Assembly: GCF_000716605.1 (NCBI RefSeq)
Contig: NZ_JNXE01000037.1
Location: forward strand, 39,958-103,957
DNA: 64,000 nt
Reading direction: 5' to 3'
DNA from: Streptomyces sp. NRRL F-525
Lineage (GTDB): Bacteria; Actinomycetota; Actinomycetes; Streptomycetales; Streptomycetaceae
Numbering within the stretch: the stretch's first letter is position 1; every line of letters starts with the position of its first letter. The notes under the pieces were generated by a model. The model did no database searches, was not told the origin of the DNA, and saw only the letters and a list, made by a program, of their open reading frames with translations. The translations under genes and the position numbers were made by a program. This document shows positions 1 to 9,900 of this stretch, one piece after another.

Positions 1-637
1 TGACGGTGATCGCGCCCGCCGAGTGCCGGATGATCGAGCCGACGATCAGCGAGAGCAGCCCGAGCAGCGCGATGTAGAGCGAGACGCCGACCGTCCCCTT
101 GAACCACTCGCCGGCGGACGGGTCCTTCGCGCCGTTGTTCTCCAGCAGCGAGGCGTCCACGAAGGCGATGAACCCCGAGGCCACCAGCGTCACCACGAAG
201 GCGACCCCGAAGAACACGATCGACTTCGCCGCGAGGACCCGGCCGCGGCTGGGGCAGGCGGTCATCGTCGTGCGGATCATGCCCGTGCCGTACTCGGAGG
301 CCGTGGTCAGCACGCCGAGCGTGATGATGCACATGGAGCCGAGCAGCAGCCCGAAGAAGCCGAGGGAGAGCGGGTTCTCGCCGTTCATCTCGGACGAGGA
401 GCTGCTGACCACGAGGGCGGCGAGCAGGCCGATGCCGACGACGAGGACCACGAACACGCCGAGCGTCCAGATCGTCGAGCGCACCGACTTGATCTTCGTC
501 CACTCGGAGGCGAGCGCGTGCCCGAGATGCGTGCGCACCACCGGGATCGGCGAGGTGTACCCGCCGTACGAAGGACCGTTCGGCGCCTGCCAGTTGGGCA
601 CGGCTGCCTGCGGCATCGGGGGCTGGGGCGTACTCAT
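1..637 (-). CDS. ABC-2 type transporter permease (3' part beyond window)
   Basis: Membrane subunit of an ABC-2 (DrrB-like) exporter. The ATG at 637 overlaps the stop of the upstream ATPase gene (ATGA), so the two are co-translated. The visible protein starts with a Pro-rich cytosolic tail (MSTPQPPMPQAAV), followed by the EWTKIKSVRSTIWT segment typical of these permeases just before the first membrane helix. A conserved EYGTGMIRTT block follows, then further hydrophobic segments. The C-terminus lies beyond the left edge. It resembles the complete permease at 2060-2830 in motif order (EWTKIRS, EYSTGMIRTS), so the two ABC modules look like a tandem duplication. The substrate cannot be read from the sequence; the family includes drug and lipid exporters. 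Confidence 0.88.
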   Translation of the reverse strand, partial: MSTPQPPMPQAAVPNWQAPNGPSYGGYTSPIPVVRTHLGHALASEWTKIKSVRSTIWTLGVFVVLVVGIGLLAALVVSSSSSEMNGENPLSLGFFGLLLGSMCIITLGVLTTASEYGTGMIRTTMTACPSRGRVLAAKSIVFFGVAFVVTLVASGFIAFVDASLLENNGAKDPSAGEWFKGTVGVSLYIALLGLLSLIVGSIIRHSAGAITV

Positions 638-1935
638 CGGGCGTCCTCGGGCTTGGTCAGGTCGGCGGCGGGTGCGGGGGAGGAGGGCTGCGCGGGCGCG
701 GCCGGAGCCGGAGCGGCAGCCGGGGCCTGATCCGCCGGGGCACCCTGAGCCGGGCCCTGGGGCGGCTGTGCCGCCGTCTGCGGGGTCACGGGTGCCGGAG
801 GCCCGTACGGGCCCGGCGCGGGCGCCACGGGCGCCGCAGGGGCGCCGTACGGATTCGGGGCGCCGTAAGGATTCGCCGGGGGCCGGCCCATCGCGAACGG
901 CTGACCGCCGTGCTGCGGTGACGGCGGCGCGTACCAGCCCGGCTGGCCCTGGCCCGGTACCGGCATCGGCGGCTGCGCGCCCGGCGGCAGCTGCTGCATC
1001 AGACCGGCCTTCTGGTCGGTCGTCGAGCGGTAGTCGACCGCGCCCTGCGTCATCCGCATGTACGCCTCCTCCAGCGAGGCCTGATGCGGGGACAGCTCCC
1101 ACAGGCGTACGTCTGTGTCGTGCGCGATGTCGCTGATGCGCGGCAGCGGCAGCCCCGTGACGCGCAGCCCGCCGTCCTGCTCGGGCAGCACGTGGCCGCC
1201 CGCCTCGGTCAGCGCCGAGGTCAGCTTCTCGCGCAGCTGGGGCTCGGTGTCCGGGGTGCGCACGCGCGCGAAGTCGGCGGAGTTCGCCGAGATGAAGTCC
1301 CGCACGCTCATGTCGGAGAGGAGCTGCCCGCGCCCGATCACGATGAGGTGGTCGGCGGTCAGCGCCATCTCGCTCATCAGGTGCGAGGAGACGAAGACCG
1401 TACGGCCCTCCGCCGCGAGCGCCTTCATCAGGTTCCGCACCCAGAGGATGCCCTCGGGGTCGAGGCCGTTGACCGGTTCGTCGAAGAGCAGGACCTGGGG
1501 GTCGCCGAGGAGCGCGGCGGCGATGCCCAGCCGCTGGCCCATGCCCAGGGAGAAGCCCTTGGAGCGCTTTCTCGCCACGTCCTGGAGGCCCACCACCCCG
1601 AGCACCTCGTCCACCCGCCGGGCCGGGATGCCCGAGAGCTGGGCCAGGCTGAGCAGGTGGCTGCGGGCGCTGCGGCCGCCGTGCACGGCCTTGGCGTCGA
1701 GCAGGGCACCGACCTGTCTGGGCGCGTTCGGCAGCTTGCGGTAGGGGAAGCCGCCGATCGTCACCTGTCCTGACGTGGGGTTGTCCAGGCCGAGGATCAT
1801 GCGCATCGTCGTCGACTTGCCCGAGCCGTTGGGCCCGAGGAAACCGGTGACGGCACCGGGCCGCACCTGGAAGGAAAGGTTGTACACGGCGGTCTTGTCG
1901 CCGTAGCGCTTGGTCAGGCCGACAGCCTCGATCAT
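634..1935 (-). CDS. ABC transporter ATP-binding protein with Pro/Ala-rich tail
   Basis: DrrA-type ATPase energising the permease encoded immediately downstream. From the ATG at 1935 (MIEAVGLTKRYGDKT) it has 433 residues. Walker A is GPNGSGKST at residues 34-42, the signature is FSLGMGQRLGIA and Walker B is VLLFDEPVNGLDPEG, followed by the SSHLMSEM H-loop. The nucleotide-binding part ends near residue 300. The last ~120 residues are Pro/Ala/Gln/Gly-rich and probably disordered, which is longer than the usual ~310-330 residue family length and absent from the paralogue at 2832-3806. A GTG at 1944 is an alternative start. Its stop overlaps the next permease start. Confidence 0.92.
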   Translation of the reverse strand: MIEAVGLTKRYGDKTAVYNLSFQVRPGAVTGFLGPNGSGKSTTMRMILGLDNPTSGQVTIGGFPYRKLPNAPRQVGALLDAKAVHGGRSARSHLLSLAQLSGIPARRVDEVLGVVGLQDVARKRSKGFSLGMGQRLGIAAALLGDPQVLLFDEPVNGLDPEGILWVRNLMKALAAEGRTVFVSSHLMSEMALTADHLIVIGRGQLLSDMSVRDFISANSADFARVRTPDTEPQLREKLTSALTEAGGHVLPEQDGGLRVTGLPLPRISDIAHDTDVRLWELSPHQASLEEAYMRMTQGAVDYRSTTDQKAGLMQQLPPGAQPPMPVPGQGQPGWYAPPSPQHGGQPFAMGRPPANPYGAPNPYGAPAAPVAPAPGPYGPPAPVTPQTAAQPPQGPAQGAPADQAPAAAPAPAAPAQPSSPAPAADLTKPEDAR

Positions 1936-2059
1936 GCTCCGCACCCATCGAAAGGATCAGGACAGCAGGGCACACGCCCCCGTAAGGGTTAGGAGGATAT
2001 CGGGGCGCTGACGGTTCCGCCCAAGAGAAAGTAAAGCAACGTCCGAAGTCGAGACCGAG

Positions 2060-2830
2060 TCAGGCGTCCCGGCGCTTCAGAAGGACGTAGGCGCCCACGA
2101 GCGAGGCGAGCACCCACAGGGCCATGATCCCGAACCCGCCCCAGGGGCCGTACGGCGCCGAGTCGTCGACCGGCGTGACCACCTGCATGATCTTGCTGCC
2201 GGCCTGGTCGGGCAGGTACTGGCCGATCTTCTTCGTCGCGGAGACGTTGCCGAGGATGTTGGAGATCAGGAAGAAGAACGGCATCAGGATGCCCAGCGAC
2301 AGCATCGGCGAGCGCAGCATCGAGGCGACGCCCATGGAGAACAGCGCGATCAGGGTCATGTAGAGCCCGCCGCCGATCACCGCGCGCAGCACGCCCGGGT
2401 CGCCGATCTCCGCCCGGTGGGAGCCGAGCATCGCCTGCCCGAGGAAGAACGTGAGGAAGCTCGTCACCAGGCCGACCACGAGACACAGCCCCGCGGCCAC
2501 CGCGATCTTGCTGAACAGGAAGGTGCCGCGCTGCGGGACGGCCGCGAGCGAGGTGCGGATCATGCCGGTGCTGTACTCGTTCGACACGACCAGCACCCCG
2601 AACACGATCATCGCGAGCTGCCCGAGACTCATCCCGGCGAAGCTGATGAACGTCGGGTCGAAGGACAGCTTGTCCTTGGCGCTCATGTCGTCGAACTGGC
2701 TCTTCGACAGCGCTGAGATCAGCATGCCGAGCCCGATCGTCACCACCAGGGCCAGCGAGAGCGTCCACACCGTCGACGCGACGGAACGGATCTTGGTCCA
2801 CTCCGAGCGGATGACCTGGGTCGCCGCCAT
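2060..2830 (-). CDS. ABC-2 type transporter permease
   Basis: Complete 256-residue membrane subunit. The N-terminal RSEWTKIRSVASTVWT precedes the first helix; about six hydrophobic segments follow, and the protein ends in a short basic cytosolic tail (LLKRRDA). It contains the EYSTGMIRTS block shared with the permease at the left edge. The start lies 1 nt from the stop of the upstream ATPase, so the pair forms one exporter. The cargo is unknown. Confidence 0.9.
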   Translation of the reverse strand: MAATQVIRSEWTKIRSVASTVWTLSLALVVTIGLGMLISALSKSQFDDMSAKDKLSFDPTFISFAGMSLGQLAMIVFGVLVVSNEYSTGMIRTSLAAVPQRGTFLFSKIAVAAGLCLVVGLVTSFLTFFLGQAMLGSHRAEIGDPGVLRAVIGGGLYMTLIALFSMGVASMLRSPMLSLGILMPFFFLISNILGNVSATKKIGQYLPDQAGSKIMQVVTPVDDSAPYGPWGGFGIMALWVLASLVGAYVLLKRRDA

Positions 2831-2831
2831 G

Positions 2832-3806
2832 TCAGCCCTTCTTCCAGCCGTCGCCCCAGCCCTGCTGCTGAGCAGGCGCCCCGGGGGAGGGTGATGGTGC
2901 GTCGGAATGCGCGTGGTACTCCACCGACTCCGCGGTCAACTGCATGAACGCCTCCTCCAGGGAGGCCTGTTGGGGACTCAGCTCGTGCAGCACCAGCTGG
3001 TGCGACGCGGCCAGCTCACCGATCTGCTCGGACTTGCCCCCGTCGACTTCGAGTACCCCGCTGCCGGATTCCACGACGGTGATCCCGGCCTGGTGCAGTA
3101 CATCGAGCAGCCGCTCGCGCTGCGGGGTGCGGATCCGGACGTAGGACCGCGAGTTCTGGTGGATGAAGTCCGCCATGGAGGTGTCCGCGAGGAGGCGGCC
3201 CTGGCCGATGACGACGAGGTGATCGGCCGTCAGCGCCATCTCGCTCATCAGGTGCGAGGAGACGAAGACCGTACGGCCTTGCGCGGCAAGGGACTTCATC
3301 AGGTTGCGGATCCAGTGGATGCCCTCGGGGTCGAGGCCGTTGACCGGCTCGTCGAACATCAGGATCTCCGGATCGCCGAGCAGCGCGCCCGCGATGCCGA
3401 GCCGCTGGCCCATGCCGAGCGAGAACCCCTTGGCCTTCTTCTTCGCGACGGCGGTGAGCCCGACGGTGTCGAGCACTTCACGCACCCGGGCCGTCGAGAT
3501 GCCGTTGCTCTGCGCGAGACACAGCAGATGGTTGAAGGCGCTGCGGCCGCCGTGCATGGCCTTGGCGTCGAGGAGGGCGCCGATGTACTTCAGCGGGTCC
3601 TTGAGCTGGTCGTAGTGCTGGCCGTCGATGCGCACGTCACCGGCGGTCGGCCGGTCGAGACCGAGCATCATGCGCATGGTCGTCGACTTGCCGGCGCCGT
3701 TCGGGCCGAGGAAGCCCGTGACGATGCCGGGTCTGACGGTGAAGGTGAGGTTGTTCACCGCCACCTTGTCGCCGTACCGCTTGGTCAGCCCCTCGAGCTC
3801 GATCAT
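2832..3806 (-). CDS. ABC transporter ATP-binding protein
   Basis: 324-residue ATPase partner of the permease at 2060-2830. Walker A GPNGAGKST is at residues 34-42, followed by FSLGMGQRLGIAGALL, FDEPVNGLDPEGIHW (Walker B) and SSHLMSEMALTADHL. It closely resembles the ATPase at 634-1935 through the nucleotide-binding domain, but its C-terminus is short. Adjacent paralogous ATPase/permease pairs on the same strand suggest a module duplication. A 115-bp gap (1945-2059) separates the modules, with no obvious terminator, so read-through into the second module is possible. Confidence 0.92.
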   Translation of the reverse strand: MIELEGLTKRYGDKVAVNNLTFTVRPGIVTGFLGPNGAGKSTTMRMMLGLDRPTAGDVRIDGQHYDQLKDPLKYIGALLDAKAMHGGRSAFNHLLCLAQSNGISTARVREVLDTVGLTAVAKKKAKGFSLGMGQRLGIAGALLGDPEILMFDEPVNGLDPEGIHWIRNLMKSLAAQGRTVFVSSHLMSEMALTADHLVVIGQGRLLADTSMADFIHQNSRSYVRIRTPQRERLLDVLHQAGITVVESGSGVLEVDGGKSEQIGELAASHQLVLHELSPQQASLEEAFMQLTAESVEYHAHSDAPSPSPGAPAQQQGWGDGWKKG

Positions 3807-3815
3807 GCGGCCACG

Positions 3816-5168
3816 CTAAGACGGGCGTTCGGCGGATGCCACCCGAACGGGCAAACAGAGTCCGACGAGGCAGGCAACAACGGTGAACGCCGTCGCCCAG
3901 GCGAACGCGTGCGGGAAGGCGGCGCTGCCGTGCCCGTGCGCGAGGACCGTCGCCAGTACGGCCGTTCCGACGGACCCGCCGAGCTGCTGCACGATCCGGA
4001 CGGTGGTGCTCGCGTGCGGGATGCGGGCGCGGTCGAGACCTTGGTACGCGCCCACCATGACCGCCATGTTGGCCGCGCTCACCCCGAGCCCGCGCACGAC
4101 CAGGGCGACGAGGAGCAGGGCGGCGCCGGGATGCGGGAGAAGGAAGGGGAGGGTGCCCAGCGCGCACAGCAGCATCCCCGCCACGGTGACCGGGCGCGGC
4201 CCGAGCCGGTCGGTCAGCGGGCCGGTGACCCGGGCCAGCAGGCTGCCCAGTCCCTGCGGTGCCAGCAGCAGCCCGGCCGCGATCACGCCCTCGCCGCGCG
4301 CCTGTTGGTAGTAGAGGGGGAGCAGGAACATCCCGCCGAACAGGGCGAGCCCGTTCAGGAACGTCAGGATCGAGGAGACGGCGAACGCGCGGTCCCTGAA
4401 CAGCCGTAGATCCACGAGGGGTTCGCGGACGCGCAGCGCGTGCCGGGCGAACAGGGCGATCAGTACGGCGCCCACCGGGATCGCGGTCGCGCGTGCGGCG
4501 CCGGTCTCGGACAGGCCGTAGACCAGGGCGGCGAGGCCGGGGGAGAGGAGCAGGAGGCCGGTCAGGTCCAGGTGGTGGCCGGGGCGCGGGGTGTCCTTCG
4601 GGACGCCGCGCCAGGCCAGGGCGAGGGCGAGGAGGCAGACGGGCAGGTTGACGTAGAAGATCCAGCGCCAGCTGAGGTGACCGACGATCAGGCCGCCGCC
4701 GACCGGGCCGAGGATCGGTACGACCATGGCGGGCAGGGTGATCGCGGCCATCAGACGGCCGAGGGAGCGACCGCCGGCCGCTCGCATGACCAGGGTCTGC
4801 AGGACGGGCAGGAGCAGGCCGCCGCCGATGCCCTGGATCACCCGGAACGCGATCAGTGACTCGATGTTCCAGGCGAGCCCGCAGAGGAGCGAGCCGGCGA
4901 GGAAGAGGAGCAGCGCGCCGAGCCAGACGCGGCGGGAGTCGAAGCGTTCTACGGCCCAGCCGGAGACGGGGACGACGGTGGCGAGGGCCAGGAGATATGC
5001 CGTACTGACCCATTGCAGGCTTGTCGTGGAGGCGCCCAGGTCATGGCCCAGGGTGTGCAGGGCTATGGAGACGATCGTGCTGTCGAGGAGCGGGGCGAGG
5101 GCGCCGAGGACGAGGATGCCGGCGAGTTTGCGGACGGCCGGGTCGAGACGGGTGGTGGTGGTCGACAC
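3816..5168 (-). CDS. MFS drug exporter, DHA2 (EmrB/QacA) family
   Basis: Proton-coupled efflux protein of the 14-helix DHA2 group, ~450 residues. Visible motifs include LDSTIVSIALHTLGHDLG in helix 1, WVSTAYLLALATVVPVSGW, the motif-A-like region around ERFDSRRVWLG, and the motif-C-like GPVGGGLIVGHLSWRWIFYVNLP. I chose the GTG at 5168, which follows a GGGGGAA ribosome-binding site. An ATG at 5234 would place the start inside the operator region. The gene diverges from a TetR gene 90 bp away with two repeated dyads between them, so induction by an exported or toxic compound is the likely logic. The substrate is not predictable. Confidence 0.92.
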   Translation of the reverse strand: MSTTTTRLDPAVRKLAGILVLGALAPLLDSTIVSIALHTLGHDLGASTTSLQWVSTAYLLALATVVPVSGWAVERFDSRRVWLGALLLFLAGSLLCGLAWNIESLIAFRVIQGIGGGLLLPVLQTLVMRAAGGRSLGRLMAAITLPAMVVPILGPVGGGLIVGHLSWRWIFYVNLPVCLLALALAWRGVPKDTPRPGHHLDLTGLLLLSPGLAALVYGLSETGAARATAIPVGAVLIALFARHALRVREPLVDLRLFRDRAFAVSSILTFLNGLALFGGMFLLPLYYQQARGEGVIAAGLLLAPQGLGSLLARVTGPLTDRLGPRPVTVAGMLLCALGTLPFLLPHPGAALLLVALVVRGLGVSAANMAVMVGAYQGLDRARIPHASTTVRIVQQLGGSVGTAVLATVLAHGHGSAAFPHAFAWATAFTVVACLVGLCLPVRVASAERPS

Positions 5169-5181
5169 GGTTCCCCCTTTG

Positions 5182-5196
5182 GAGACGGTGCGTCTC
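5182..5196. promoter_or_regulatory. TetR operator-like dyad 1 (MFS side)
   Basis: Perfect inverted repeat GAGACG-GTG-CGTCTC followed by TTAA, just upstream of the exporter start at 5168. It repeats at 5226-5240 with the same flanking TTAA, in the divergent exporter/TetR intergenic region. Confidence 0.75.
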
Positions 5197-5225
5197 TTAA
5201 CCGCACGATAAGCTGGACGGGATAG

Positions 5226-5240
5226 GAGACGCAAGGTCTC
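5226..5240. promoter_or_regulatory. TetR operator-like dyad 2 (regulator side)
   Basis: GAGACGCAAGGTCTC followed by TTAA is a near-perfect second copy of the dyad at 5182-5196. The two centres are 44 bp apart, about four helical turns, so dimers would bind on one face of the DNA. This copy abuts the ribosome-binding site of the TetR gene, consistent with autorepression. Confidence 0.75.
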
Positions 5241-5257
5241 TTAAGGGAGGTGTGCCG

Positions 5258-5824
5258 GTGCCCGGGGACAGCACACGACGGCGGGGCGCGGCCCTGGAGG
5301 CCGACATCCTGGATGCCGTATGGGACGAACTCGCCGACGTCGGCTACGCCCGCCTCACCATGGAGGGCGTCGCGGCCCGGGCCCGTACCGGCAAACAGGT
5401 CCTCTACCGGCGCTGGGCGAACCGCGCCGAACTCGTCAAGGCCGCCATGCCGCACCGCACCGGATTCCTCGCCGACCAGCTGCCCGACACCGGGGAGCTG
5501 CGCGCGGACGTGCTGGCCGTGCTGCGGCTGATGGTCGTGCGGCAACGGGAGATCGGGCCCGATGTCATCCGGGGCCTGCTCGCGGAGGCGCCCGATCTCG
5601 ACCCGAAGGTGTTCGGGATCATGCACGACATCCTGCTGACGCTGCTTCAGCGGGCCGTGAGGCGCGGCGAGATCCCCACCGCGGACCTGCCCCGACGGGT
5701 CGTCACCGTCCCGGCCCAGCTGCTGCGCTACGAGATGGTCATCTCCCGCGACCCGGTCGCGGACGCCACCCTCGTCGAGATCGTGGACGACGTCTACTTG
5801 CCCCTGCTGGCCGGACACGGCTGA
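5258..5824 (+). CDS. TetR family transcriptional regulator
   Basis: One-component repressor of ~188 residues, probably controlling the divergent DHA2 exporter and itself. The N-terminal helix-turn-helix spans about residues 14-60, with a recognition region around GVAARARTGKQVLYRRW. The C-terminal ligand domain is unremarkable (TetR_C type). Of two in-frame GTG codons (5252 and 5258), 5258 sits 7 nt after GGGAGG (5245-5250) and is the better start. The gene ends at a strong hairpin shared with the convergent filP gene. Confidence 0.9.
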   Translation: MPGDSTRRRGAALEADILDAVWDELADVGYARLTMEGVAARARTGKQVLYRRWANRAELVKAAMPHRTGFLADQLPDTGELRADVLAVLRLMVVRQREIGPDVIRGLLAEAPDLDPKVFGIMHDILLTLLQRAVRRGEIPTADLPRRVVTVPAQLLRYEMVISRDPVADATLVEIVDDVYLPLLAGHG

Positions 5825-5857
5825 GGCCCGCACCCTCCGAAGGGGATGCGGGCCTCA
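5822..5857. terminator. Bidirectional hairpin terminator, tetR/filP
   Basis: Perfect 11-bp stem TGAGGCCCGCA / TGCGGGCCTCA with a 14-nt loop, starting in the TetR stop codon and lying between two convergent genes. There is no long T run, as is usual for Streptomyces terminators. Confidence 0.75.
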
Positions 5858-5877
5858 GCGTTACGACAAACGCTTGC

Positions 5878-6813
5878 TCAACGGGACTGCTGAGCCGGAA
5901 CTCCACGAGAGATCGGCTCGTCCTCGACCGGCGAGCTCGCGGCGGCCACCGCGGCACCGGTGAGCGTGGCGAGCATCTCGCGCACGTTCGTCAGCTGGGC
6001 GTTGATGCTGTCGCGACGGTTCGTCAGGGCGGCCAGCTCGCGCTCGGATTCCGAACGGATGCGGTCGGCCTTGGCGTTGGCGTCGGCGACGATGTCCTCG
6101 GCCTGGCGCTGAGCCGTCTCCACCGTCTGACGGGCGCGACGCTCCGCGTCCGTGCGCAGCTTCTCGGCCTCGAGCCGGAGCTGCTCCGCGCGGTGCTCGA
6201 TCTCCGCGAGGCGCTTCTCGGCCTTCTGCTGACGGGACGCCAGGTCGCGCTCGGACTGCTCGCGGCGCTTGGCGAGGTTCGTCTCGAAGTCGGCGGCGGC
6301 CTGCGCGGCCTTGGCGCGGGTCTCCTCGAAGAGGGCGTCGGCCTCCTCGCGCTTCTGCTGCGCGTCCTTCTGGGCCTCGCCACGCAGCTGGGCGGAGTCG
6401 CTCTTGGCCTTCTCGACGATCCGGACGCCCTCGTCCTCCGCCTTGGACTTGCGCTCCGCAGCGAACGATTCTGCGTCGTTGCGGACCTGCTGGGCAGCGG
6501 ACTCCGCGAGTTCGCGGTGCTGCTCGGCCGCGCGCCGTGCCTCCTCGCGCAGGTCCTTGGCCTCTTCCTCGGCGAGGCGGAGGATCTTCTCGACCCGCGC
6601 GCCGAGACCGGCGTACGACGGCTCGGCGTCGCTTACCTGGGCCGCGGCGTTCTGCGTTTCGAGGTGGAGCTCCTCGATGCGCTTTTCGAGAGCAGTGATA
6701 CGGGCCAGAGCGCTGTCACGGTCGGAGACGAGCTTCGAGATGCGTTCGTCCACCTGAGCGCGGTCGTACCCACGCCGCACAAGCTCGAAGCCGTAGGGGG
6801 AAGTGTCGCTCAT
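5878..6813 (-). CDS. filP: FilP, coiled-coil filament-forming cytoskeletal protein
   Basis: 311-residue, almost entirely coiled-coil protein rich in Ala, Glu, Arg and Gln. The N-terminus (MSDTSPYGFELVRRGYDRAQVDERISKL) has the GYD-x-x-QVDERI pattern shared with DivIVA-type polarity proteins, then long heptad-rich helices. In S. coelicolor FilP (SCO5396, 310 aa) forms cytoplasmic filament networks behind hyphal tips and works with Scy and DivIVA in tip growth. Length, composition and the position directly downstream of a scy homologue support the assignment. Older annotation calls this family cellulose-binding protein; nothing in the sequence supports a carbohydrate-binding module. The 184-bp gap from scy suggests its own promoter. 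Confidence 0.93.
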   Translation of the reverse strand: MSDTSPYGFELVRRGYDRAQVDERISKLVSDRDSALARITALEKRIEELHLETQNAAAQVSDAEPSYAGLGARVEKILRLAEEEAKDLREEARRAAEQHRELAESAAQQVRNDAESFAAERKSKAEDEGVRIVEKAKSDSAQLRGEAQKDAQQKREEADALFEETRAKAAQAAADFETNLAKRREQSERDLASRQQKAEKRLAEIEHRAEQLRLEAEKLRTDAERRARQTVETAQRQAEDIVADANAKADRIRSESERELAALTNRRDSINAQLTNVREMLATLTGAAVAAASSPVEDEPISRGVPAQQSR

Positions 6814-6997
6814 GGGGTTCCTGTCGAATGAGACCGGTGAGGTGATAGGTGGAATCCTAGGGGCCGAAGCGGTGTGTCATCGAGCGGATGCGTGTTTGAT
6901 CTGGAGAATGACACCCCTTTTGAGTGGCTAACCGTCGGACCGCTTGCCAAAGACTCGGTCAAAGGCCCCGTAACACCCCGAACCTCACAGGGGTTTC

Positions 6998-9900
6998 TTA
7001 ACCTTCAACAGACTTGCCACCCGAACGAGTTGCGCCCGCCGTGGCTGCCGCCTTGACCCCGCCGTCCTTGGCCGCTGTCGGGGCCTCGAAAGACTCCAAC
7101 GCTTCCAGGACGTCCTGGACACGGGAGATTTCGGCGTTGATGTCCTCGCGGCGGCGGACGAGCACTTCGAGGTCGCGCTTGCCCTCCTCGACCGTGCGGC
7201 GGGCCTCGCGGATCGCCTCCGCCTTCAGCTCCTCGGCCTCGCGGATGAGCGTGGCCTTCTTCTGCTCGGCCTCCTTGAGGAGACCCTCGGCCTTCTTCAC
7301 GGCGGCGATACGGACCTTGCCCGCCTCGGAGTTGGCCTCCGAGACCAGCTCCTTGGCCTTCATCTGGGCCTTGCCGAGCTGCTCCTCGGCCGCCTTGATG
7401 AGCGCGTCGCAGCGGTCGCCGGCCGACTTCATCGTCTCGGCGGACTCACGGCGGGCCCGCTCGTGCAGGTTCTCGATCTCCGTGGTGATGCGGTCGCGCA
7501 GTTCCTCGGAGCGCTCCCTTATGGCGGTGGCGTCCCGGCGCGCGCCGACGAGCAGCTCGTCCGCGTCCGTACGGGCCTGCTCCACCCGGGAGTTGCCCTC
7601 GACCGTGCCCTCGGACACCAGCCGGTCCGCCTCGGCGCGGGCCGCGCCGACCATGGAGTCGGCCTGTGCCTCGGCGTCCGCCGTGGTCTTCTGCGCCTGC
7701 TGCTGGGCCTCGCTGAGGAGTTTGTCGGCCTCGGCCGCGGTCTCCGTGATGAGGGTGTCGACCTGCTCGGCCGCCTCGGAGCGCCGTTTGTTGGCCTCCT
7801 TGCGGGCCTCGTCCAGCGTCCGCTCGGACTCCTCGCGCGCCGCCGAGGTGACCCGCTCGGCGTCCGCCTCCGCGTTCGCCTTGAGACGTGCGGCCTCGCT
7901 GCGGATCCGCTCGGACTGCTGCTGCGCTGAACCCACCGTGTCGGCGGCCTCGGCGCGCAGCCGCTCCGCGTCCCCGGTCGCGTCCGAGATGAGTTTCTCG
8001 GCCTTGGCCACGGCCTCCGAGCGCACCCGCTCGGCCTCGTTGATCGTCTCGGTCTGGAGCCGCTCCGCCTCCGCCGTCACCTCGGTGATGAGGGTGTCGG
8101 CCTGCGTCGCCGCGTCCGAACGGATCCGGTTGGCGTCCTCGCGGGCGTCCGCACGGGCCCGCGCCGCGTCCTGGTCGGCCTGCGCGATGGTGTCCGAGGC
8201 CTGGGCGCGTGCCTGCTGGGCGTGGTCGGCGGACTCCGCCCGCAGCCGCTCCGCCTCCGCGATCGCGTCCGAAACGGTGCGCTCCGCGAGGGCCTTGGCC
8301 GCGTCCGTCTCCTCGGCCGCCCGGCGCCGGACGCGGTTGGCGTCCTCGGTGGCCCGCTCCCGCTCGCTGTAGGCGTCGGCGCGGACCCGGTCCGCCTCCT
8401 CCTGCGCCTCGCGCCGGGTGCGGTCCGCCACGTGCTCGGCGGCCGACCTGATCCCGGCGATCTCCTCCTGGGCCTGCTCGTGCAGTCCGGCGACCGACTC
8501 CCGTACCTGCTGGGCGTGCTGCTCGGCGCCCGACACCATCTCGGTGGCGCGCCGGTCGGCCTCCTCGACCAGCCGGACGGCCTCGGACTGCGCCTCCTCG
8601 ACGCGGTTGCGCGCCGAGGCCAGCAGCTCCTCGCTCTGCTCGCGGGCCCGCTCGCGCTCCTGCCCGGCCTCCTCACGGGCCGACCCGAGCAGCTCCTCGG
8701 CCTCACGACGACGTCGTACGGCCTCCTCCTGCGCGGCGGCCAGCGTCTCCGACGCCTCCGTGGCCAGCCGCTCGGCGGCGGCCTGGGCCTCCGCGCGGAC
8801 GCGGTCGGCGGTGTCCTGCGCCTCGGTCTTGAGCCGCTCGGCCTCCGCGGACGCCTCGGACCGCAGGCGTACGGCGATGGCCTCGCCCTCGGCGCGGGAG
8901 GCGGACGCGTCGGCGGCTGCCTCGTTGCGCAGCCGGTCGGCCTCCGCCTCGGCCTGTGCCTGGAGGGAGCGGATGCGGTCGGCGGCCTCGCCGCGCAGGC
9001 GCTCGGTCTCCTCGGCGGCCTCGCGGCGGATCCGCTCGGCCTCCTCGCGGGCGTCGGTGAGCGCCTGTTCGGCGGCGGCGAGCCGTTCCTCGGTCTCCGT
9101 GTGCAGCCGCGTCAGGCCCTCGGCGGCCTCCTCGCGGCGTGCCTCTATGGCCCGCTCGGTCTCGTCGCGCAGATCGCGCGCGGCCTGTTCGGCGTCGGCC
9201 TTGATGCCCTCGGACTGCTCGATGACCTCCGCGCGGTGGCGCTCGGCCTCCTTGCGGGTGCGGTCGAGGGTCTCCTCGGCCTGCCGGCGCAGGGTGGTGG
9301 CGCGCTCGATGGCCTCGGTGCGGACCTTCTCGCTGTCCGTGGTGGCCGTCTGGCGCAGCTCGTCGGCGTCCGCGCGGGCCTTCGACAGCAGTTCCTCGGC
9401 GGTCTTGGCCGCCTCCTCGATCTGCTGGACGGCTTCACGGCGGGCCTCGGCGCGGATGCGCTCGCCCTCGCCGACCGCGTCGGCCCGCAGCTGCTCGGCC
9501 TCGCCGCGCAGCCGGCGGGCCTCCTCCTGCAGCTCGACCGTCTTGGCCCGGTACTCCTTGGTGTCGTCCTTCGCCGCGCCCTTGAGCCCCTCGGCGATGT
9601 CGTGCGCCTGGGCGCGCAGCCGGTCGGCCTCGGCCTCCGCCTCGGAGCGGATCCGCTCGGCCTCCTCGGTGGCGGCCTTCGTGGTGTTCTTGGCGTCCTC
9701 GGACGCCTTGTCGAGGACTTCCTCGGCGGTACGGGCGGCCTTCGCGAGCTGGGAGGCGGTCTCCTCGGCGGTGAGGCTGCGGGCGTTCTCCTCGGCCTCC
9801 GCGACGATCTTGTCGGCCTTGGCCTGGGCCTCGGCGACGACCTGCTCGGCGTCGGACTTGGTGGCCTCGGCCTCCTTGGTGGCCTCCGTGACCAGCCGGG

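Noticed and set aside
5878..6813. Cellulose-binding protein (older annotation of FilP)
   Set aside because: The protein is coiled coil throughout with no signal peptide or carbohydrate-binding module.
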